From positions 1 through 28,578 of the forward strand of contig NZ_AEPF01000050.1 of the NCBI RefSeq assembly GCF_000193735.1: a stretch of 28,578 nt of DNA, read 5' to 3'. This DNA comes from Neisseria sicca 4320. Lineage in GTDB: Bacteria; Pseudomonadota; Gammaproteobacteria; Burkholderiales; Neisseriaceae. The position numbers and the translations under genes are program-made. Below the pieces are notes generated by a model. That model was not told the DNA's origin, made no database searches, and worked only from the letters and a program-made list of their open reading frames with translations. Below are positions 24,075 to 28,578 of the stretch, in pieces. Position 1 is the first letter of the stretch. Each line of letters opens with the position of its first letter.

Positions 24075-27000
24075 ATGAGCGAACATTTGGAAGAGCAGGC
24101 TCTGGGCTTGGGAATTGATTTGGGTTTCCACGACATCGGTGGAATTTATCATGAGACCAAGCCCGAAGTTTTGGAAGCGATTGTTGGGGCTTTGCAGCAG
24201 GACGGTTTTTCAGACGACCTTTATGCGGATACTTTAGCGGCGCATGAAAACGGTCAGGAATCTTTGCGAATGCCTTCCGAGTTTCGTGGCGCGGCTGAAG
24301 TTTGCTTGGAAGATGAGGCGGGCGGACGGCAGATTTTGGCGTTGAACCATGGCGAGGACGGCGTGCTTTGGGTTGCGTTGCCTGCTTTGGCTTACGGCTA
24401 TTACACCTTGTCTGCCGAAATTGAGGGCATTGTCCGCAAGGTGCGGCTGGTGGTTGCGCCGCAGTCGGTTTATCAACCCAAAATGCTGGAACGCGGTTTG
24501 CGGATGAACGGGCTGACGACGCATTTGTACAGCCTGCGTTCGCAGCGGAACTGGGGCATCGGGGATTTTACCGATTTGCTGGATTTGATGGCGTTTGCGG
24601 CGGATAAGCAACTGGATTTCGTCGGCATCAATCCGTTGCACGCACTTTTTAGTGCCAAGCCTGCTTTTGCCAGCCCGTACAGCCCGTCTTCGCGCGAATG
24701 GCTCAATCCGATTTATCTGGATGTGGAGAAGGTTGGCGCATTCTCTTACAACGAAAAGCTGAAAAACTGGCTCAAGCAGCCGAATATCTGCCAGCGCATC
24801 GCGGCGTTGCGGATTACGGAAACCGTCGCTTATACGGCGGTTTGGGCGTTCAAGCGCGATGCTTTACAAAAGGCGTTTGATGCGTTTGAAAACGACGAAT
24901 GCGAAGCCGCCGAACAAGAGCGGGCGGCGTTTGATGCCTTTGCCGAAACACACGGCGAGGCTTTGGAAGGCTTCGGTTTGTTTGAGGCGTTGGATCAGTA
25001 TTACAACCGTTCCGGCGAAGTGGGTTGGCTGTCTTGGCCGTCGGAGTTTCATGAACCGAATGGCGAGGCGGTTCAACGATTTGCACAGGGACACCGCCGC
25101 GAAATCCGTTTTTATATGTGGCTGCAATGGCTTTGTGCGGAGCAGTTGCGCGAAGTGAACGAAGCGGCTGCGGCGCGCGGCGTGAAGCTCGGGATTTACG
25201 GCGATTTGGCGGTCGGCGTGGCACGCGGCAGTGCGGATACTTGGCTTAACCGCGCCGATTATTGTATGGATATGGCGGTTGGCGCGCCGCCCGATCCGTT
25301 CAGCCCGACGGGGCAAAACTGGAATCTGCCGCCGCTCAATCCGACCGTGTTGAAGCACACGGGTTATGAGAAGTTTGTCCGTCTTTTGCGTGAAAATATG
25401 CGGCTTTACGGCATCTTGCGCATCGATCATGTGATGGCTTTGTGCCGTCTGTGGTGGGTTGCGGGAGAGACGGCGGACTTTGGCGCGTATGTGCATTACA
25501 ACGCGGATGTGATGTTTGCCATCCTAGCTTTGGAAAGCCGGCGGAACCAATGCGTGGTCATCGGCGAGGATTTGGGGACAGTACCCGACCAAGCGCGGTA
25601 TTTGCTGAACCGTTATCAGGTGTTTTCTTATAAGGTCGTGTATTTCAGCAAAGGCTGGCACGGCTTTGAATTGCCCGAAGAATATCCCGAACAGGCGATT
25701 ACAGTGGTCAGCACGCATGATGTCGCACCCTTGGCGGGCTATTGGACGGGCAAGGATTTGGATTTGATGTTCCGCTTGGGTACGATTCCCGATGCGGAAA
25801 CTTTTCAGACGACCTTAGAAGCGCGCGAACACGACAAGTCGGATTTGTTCGATAAGTTGAAACACGCCGGCTGCCTGCCAGCCGACGCCGAGATGTCGTC
25901 TGAAATTGACGAAGCGCTGCTAACCGCCTTGCACCGGTATGCCGTCATGAGTCGCAGCAAACTGTATGCGGTGCAACTGGAAAACCTGCTGGGCATGAGC
26001 GACAACCTGAATGTGCCGGGCGTTGCCGAGGGTTATCCCAACTGGGCGCGCAAAATGCCCGTTGCGCTTGAAGATTTTCCCCACAACCGCCTGATGGGCG
26101 GCCAACTTGCCATGATTGGAGAGGTACGCATGAAGAAAAACAGCCGGATGAAGCCTTATCACGAGCTTGACCAAGTCGAACGCGACACAGTCGAAAGCCT
26201 GTTTCTTGCCACCCACAGCGATTTGTTCGCCTATTTGGGACGACACCGCCTTGCCGAAGGCGACGAGGTCGTGCGAACCCTGATTCCGAACGCTTCGGGC
26301 GTGGATATTGTCAACCGTGAGAGCGGCGAGGTGATTACGTCGTCTGAAAAAGTCGATGAACGCGGATTCTTCGTTGCCGTGCTGCCCGAAGGCGCGCCCG
26401 ACTATGCTTTGAACGTCCGTTATACCGAAGATGCCGAGCCTGTGCGCGAAGAAGACCCATACCGCTTCGGCTCTGCCTTAAAAGACATGGATTCTTGGTT
26501 GCTGGCGGAAGGCAAACACCTGCGTCCTTATGAAACTTTAGGCGCGCATTTTGCCGAAGTGGACGGCGTGAAAGGCGTGAGCTTTGCCGTATGGGCGCCG
26601 AACGCGCAGCGCGTGTCCGTCATCGGCGAATTCAACCACTGGGACGGCCGCCGCCACGTCATGCGTTTCCACCGCGACAACGGCATTTGGGACATCTTCA
26701 TTCCCGCCGTCAAACTCAACGCCCTCTACAAATTTGAAATCCGCGATGCCAACGGCGATGTGCGGCAAAAAACCGACCCGTATGCCTTTGGCGCAGAGTT
26801 GCGTCCGAATACCGCATCTGTCGTGCGCGGTTTGCCGGAAAAAGTGGACGCACCCGACTTCCGTGCCCGCGCCAACGCCATTGACGCACCCATCAGCATT
26901 TATGAAGTGCATTTGGGTTCGTGGAAACGCAATCCCGAAAACAACTTCTGGCTGACTTACGAACAGCTCGCCAAAGAATTGGTCGCATACGTCAAAGACA

Positions 27001-28391
27001 TGGGCTTCACCCATATCGAATTCCTGCCCGTGTCCGAATACCCGTTTGACGGCTCGTGGGGCTATCAGGCGACCGGATTGTATGCGCCGACCAGCCGTTT
27101 CGGTTCGCCCGACGAATTGCGCGCCCTGATTAAAGCCGCACACGATGCAGGCATCGGCGTCATTCTTGACTGGGTAGTCGGACACTTCCCGACCGACGAC
27201 CACGGGCTTGCCAAGTTTGACGGCACCGCGCTGTACGAACACGCCGATCCGCGCGAAGGCTACCACCAAGACTGGAACACCTTGATTTACAACTTCGGCA
27301 GGAACGAAGTCAAAAACTTCCTGCAAGGCAATGCCTTGTATTGGATAGAGCGTTTCGGCTTCGACGGTATCCGCGTGGACGCCGTCGCCTCCATGATTTA
27401 CCGCAACTACTCGCGCAAAGACGGCGAGTGGATACCCAACCAATACGGCGGTCATGAAAACCTCGAAGCCATCGCCTTCCTGCGCGATACCAACACTATG
27501 TTGAAAGAGGTCGTCCCGTCCGCCACCGAAATCGCCGAAGAATCCACTTCGTTCGCCAATGTAACCCGTCAAGAAGGCTTGAACTTCAGTTACAAATGGA
27601 ACATGGGCTGGATGAACGACACCTTGCGCTACATGATGGAAGACCCCATCAACCGCAAATATCACCATAACAAAATGACCTTCGGCATGATGTATCAATA
27701 CAGCGAAAACTTCGTCCTGCCGCTCTCGCACGACGAAGTCGTACACGGTAAACGCTCACTGCTCGGACGGATGCCCGGCGACTGCTGGCAGCAATTCGCC
27801 AACCTGCGCGCCTACTACGGCTTCATGTACGGCTTCCCCGGCAAAAAACTTTTGTTTATGGGCAACGAGTTTGCGCAAGGCAGAGAGTGGAACTATAACG
27901 AAGGACTGGATTGGTTCCTGCTCGACCAAGAAGGCGGCTGGCACAAAGGCGTACAAAACTTCGTACGCGATTTGAACCACGTCTATAAAGACACCGCGCC
28001 GCTTTACCAGCTCGACCAATGGCCGGAAGGCTTCGAATGGCTGGTCGCTGACGACGGCAATAATTCCGTCTTCGTCTTCGAACGCCGCGACCGCGAAGGC
28101 AACCGCGTCATCGTCATCAGCAACTTCACGCCCGTCGTCCACGACAGCTACCGCTTCGGCGTGAACGAAGCCGGTGAATACCGCGAAATCCTCAATTCAG
28201 ACGACCCCGGCTACAACGGCAGCGGTGTATCCACCGGACAAGCCCTGCAAACCCAAACCGAAGAAATCTGGTCGCACGGCAAGCCTAACTCGCTCGCCGT
28301 CAAAGTGCCGCCGCTGGCAACGGTTTACCTCTACAAAGCCGCCGAGCCGAGCGCAACGGAGTCAGCCGATAAAGCAGAAGGCGAAGCGTAA
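24075..28391 (+). CDS. malQ-glgB: Bifunctional 4-alpha-glucanotransferase / glycogen branching enzyme (MalQ-GlgB fusion)
   Basis: The 1438-residue protein joins two complete enzymes of alpha-glucan metabolism. Residues 1 to about 700 are MalQ (GH77), which transfers glucan chains between maltodextrins: nucleophile D451 in LRIDHVMALCRLWW, acid/base E498 in VIGEDLGTVP, and D549 in STHD, close to E. coli D448, E496 and D548. Residues from about 715 are GlgB (GH13 with CBM48), which makes alpha-1,6 branches: N1 domain (DLFAYLGRH), N2/CBM48 (YETLGAHF to FSVWAPN-like FAVWAPNAQRVSVIGEFNHW), nucleophile D1102 in IRVDAVAS, E1155/E1156 in AEES, and D1220 in LSHDEVVHGK. No catalytic residue is missing. 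The frame is continuous with no stop or start-like break at the junction. Uptake sequences occur inside the gene (24209, 25804). The tail after about 1420 is low complexity. No clear ribosome site. Confidence 0.95.
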   Translation: MSEHLEEQALGLGIDLGFHDIGGIYHETKPEVLEAIVGALQQDGFSDDLYADTLAAHENGQESLRMPSEFRGAAEVCLEDEAGGRQILALNHGEDGVLWVALPALAYGYYTLSAEIEGIVRKVRLVVAPQSVYQPKMLERGLRMNGLTTHLYSLRSQRNWGIGDFTDLLDLMAFAADKQLDFVGINPLHALFSAKPAFASPYSPSSREWLNPIYLDVEKVGAFSYNEKLKNWLKQPNICQRIAALRITETVAYTAVWAFKRDALQKAFDAFENDECEAAEQERAAFDAFAETHGEALEGFGLFEALDQYYNRSGEVGWLSWPSEFHEPNGEAVQRFAQGHRREIRFYMWLQWLCAEQLREVNEAAAARGVKLGIYGDLAVGVARGSADTWLNRADYCMDMAVGAPPDPFSPTGQNWNLPPLNPTVLKHTGYEKFVRLLRENMRLYGILRIDHVMALCRLWWVAGETADFGAYVHYNADVMFAILALESRRNQCVVIGEDLGTVPDQARYLLNRYQVFSYKVVYFSKGWHGFELPEEYPEQAITVVSTHDVAPLAGYWTGKDLDLMFRLGTIPDAETFQTTLEAREHDKSDLFDKLKHAGCLPADAEMSSEIDEALLTALHRYAVMSRSKLYAVQLENLLGMSDNLNVPGVAEGYPNWARKMPVALEDFPHNRLMGGQLAMIGEVRMKKNSRMKPYHELDQVERDTVESLFLATHSDLFAYLGRHRLAEGDEVVRTLIPNASGVDIVNRESGEVITSSEKVDERGFFVAVLPEGAPDYALNVRYTEDAEPVREEDPYRFGSALKDMDSWLLAEGKHLRPYETLGAHFAEVDGVKGVSFAVWAPNAQRVSVIGEFNHWDGRRHVMRFHRDNGIWDIFIPAVKLNALYKFEIRDANGDVRQKTDPYAFGAELRPNTASVVRGLPEKVDAPDFRARANAIDAPISIYEVHLGSWKRNPENNFWLTYEQLAKELVAYVKDMGFTHIEFLPVSEYPFDGSWGYQATGLYAPTSRFGSPDELRALIKAAHDAGIGVILDWVVGHFPTDDHGLAKFDGTALYEHADPREGYHQDWNTLIYNFGRNEVKNFLQGNALYWIERFGFDGIRVDAVASMIYRNYSRKDGEWIPNQYGGHENLEAIAFLRDTNTMLKEVVPSATEIAEESTSFANVTRQEGLNFSYKWNMGWMNDTLRYMMEDPINRKYHHNKMTFGMMYQYSENFVLPLSHDEVVHGKRSLLGRMPGDCWQQFANLRAYYGFMYGFPGKKLLFMGNEFAQGREWNYNEGLDWFLLDQEGGWHKGVQNFVRDLNHVYKDTAPLYQLDQWPEGFEWLVADDGNNSVFVFERRDREGNRVIVISNFTPVVHDSYRFGVNEAGEYREILNSDDPGYNGSGVSTGQALQTQTEEIWSHGKPNSLAVKVPPLATVYLYKAAEPSATESADKAEGEA

Positions 28392-28451
28392 GTTTGAGCT
28401 GAACTTGGTTTTAAACATATCAAGACAAGTTCAAACCAACCGCTTTGCTTT

Positions 28452-28487
28452 TTCAGACGACCTTTTGAGATGAAGAGGTCGTCTGAA
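28452..28487 (+). terminator. DUS-pair terminator after malQ-glgB
   Basis: TTCAGACGACCT (28452-28463) and AGGTCGTCTGAA (28476-28487), flanked by T runs on both sides, form a 12-15 bp hairpin 60 bp past the stop. The remaining 90 bases of the window show no gene. Confidence 0.8.
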
Positions 28488-28578
28488 ATTTTTTTGGGAT
28501 GGCAGATAAAGTTTGATATGCCCGATTACATCGGTTTTGACTGGTAAGGGATGTTGTGTAAAGACAAACAGGTATAAC

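Overview
The window comes from a commensal-type Neisseria. More than two dozen exact copies of the 12-mer AGGTCGTCTGAA (or its complement) are spread through it. This is the 'muc' dialect of the neisserial DNA uptake sequence (DUS), known from the N. mucosa/sicca group and relatives. Many copies form inverted pairs that act as transcription terminators. A complete Correia repeat (14922-15022) also fits Neisseria. Species cannot be fixed from this sequence alone.

Layout. 1-1300 is an accessory edge: a DUF305 metal-type periplasmic protein behind a textbook MerR-family promoter, a small inverted-repeat element and a one-TM hypothetical protein. 1310-9642 is a minus-strand block of housekeeping and transport genes: uvrB, trxA and a Yej-type peptide ABC transporter (yejB, a 58-aa protein, yejE, an acyl-CoA ligase, yejF). 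9734-11257 is a phospholipase-D-like gene split by about 750 bp. The insert carries the end of a deaminase-type polymorphic toxin, a frameshifted immunity-like gene, its own terminator, and one uptake sequence of the meningococcal/gonococcal dialect. 11410-12803 is the zinc regulator zur overlapping a COG0523 metallochaperone GTPase. 12804-13277 is a long intergenic region with a possible small RNA and a structured leader in front of a DUF3360 membrane protein.

14745-19700 mixes conserved and accessory material: a Correia element, a CNNM/CBS/CorC membrane protein, a 34-aa cysteine-containing peptide behind a nested hairpin, a membrane-protein gene broken at three successive A-tracts whose C-terminus is a diverged copy of the CNNM neighbour's CorC domain, a NYN-LOTUS RNase-like protein and an AT-rich coiled-coil membrane protein. 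19804-28391 holds central metabolism: malate dehydrogenase, a D-2-hydroxyacid dehydrogenase-type FAD enzyme, an alanine-rich lipoprotein, the SlyD prolyl isomerase, and a 1438-residue fusion of 4-alpha-glucanotransferase (MalQ) with glycogen branching enzyme (GlgB).

The most interesting items are the toxin/immunity remnant with foreign-dialect DUS, the triple A-tract gene, the MalQ-GlgB fusion, and two candidate structured RNAs around 12.9-13.25 kb. No tRNA, rRNA, CRISPR array or intact insertion sequence was seen.
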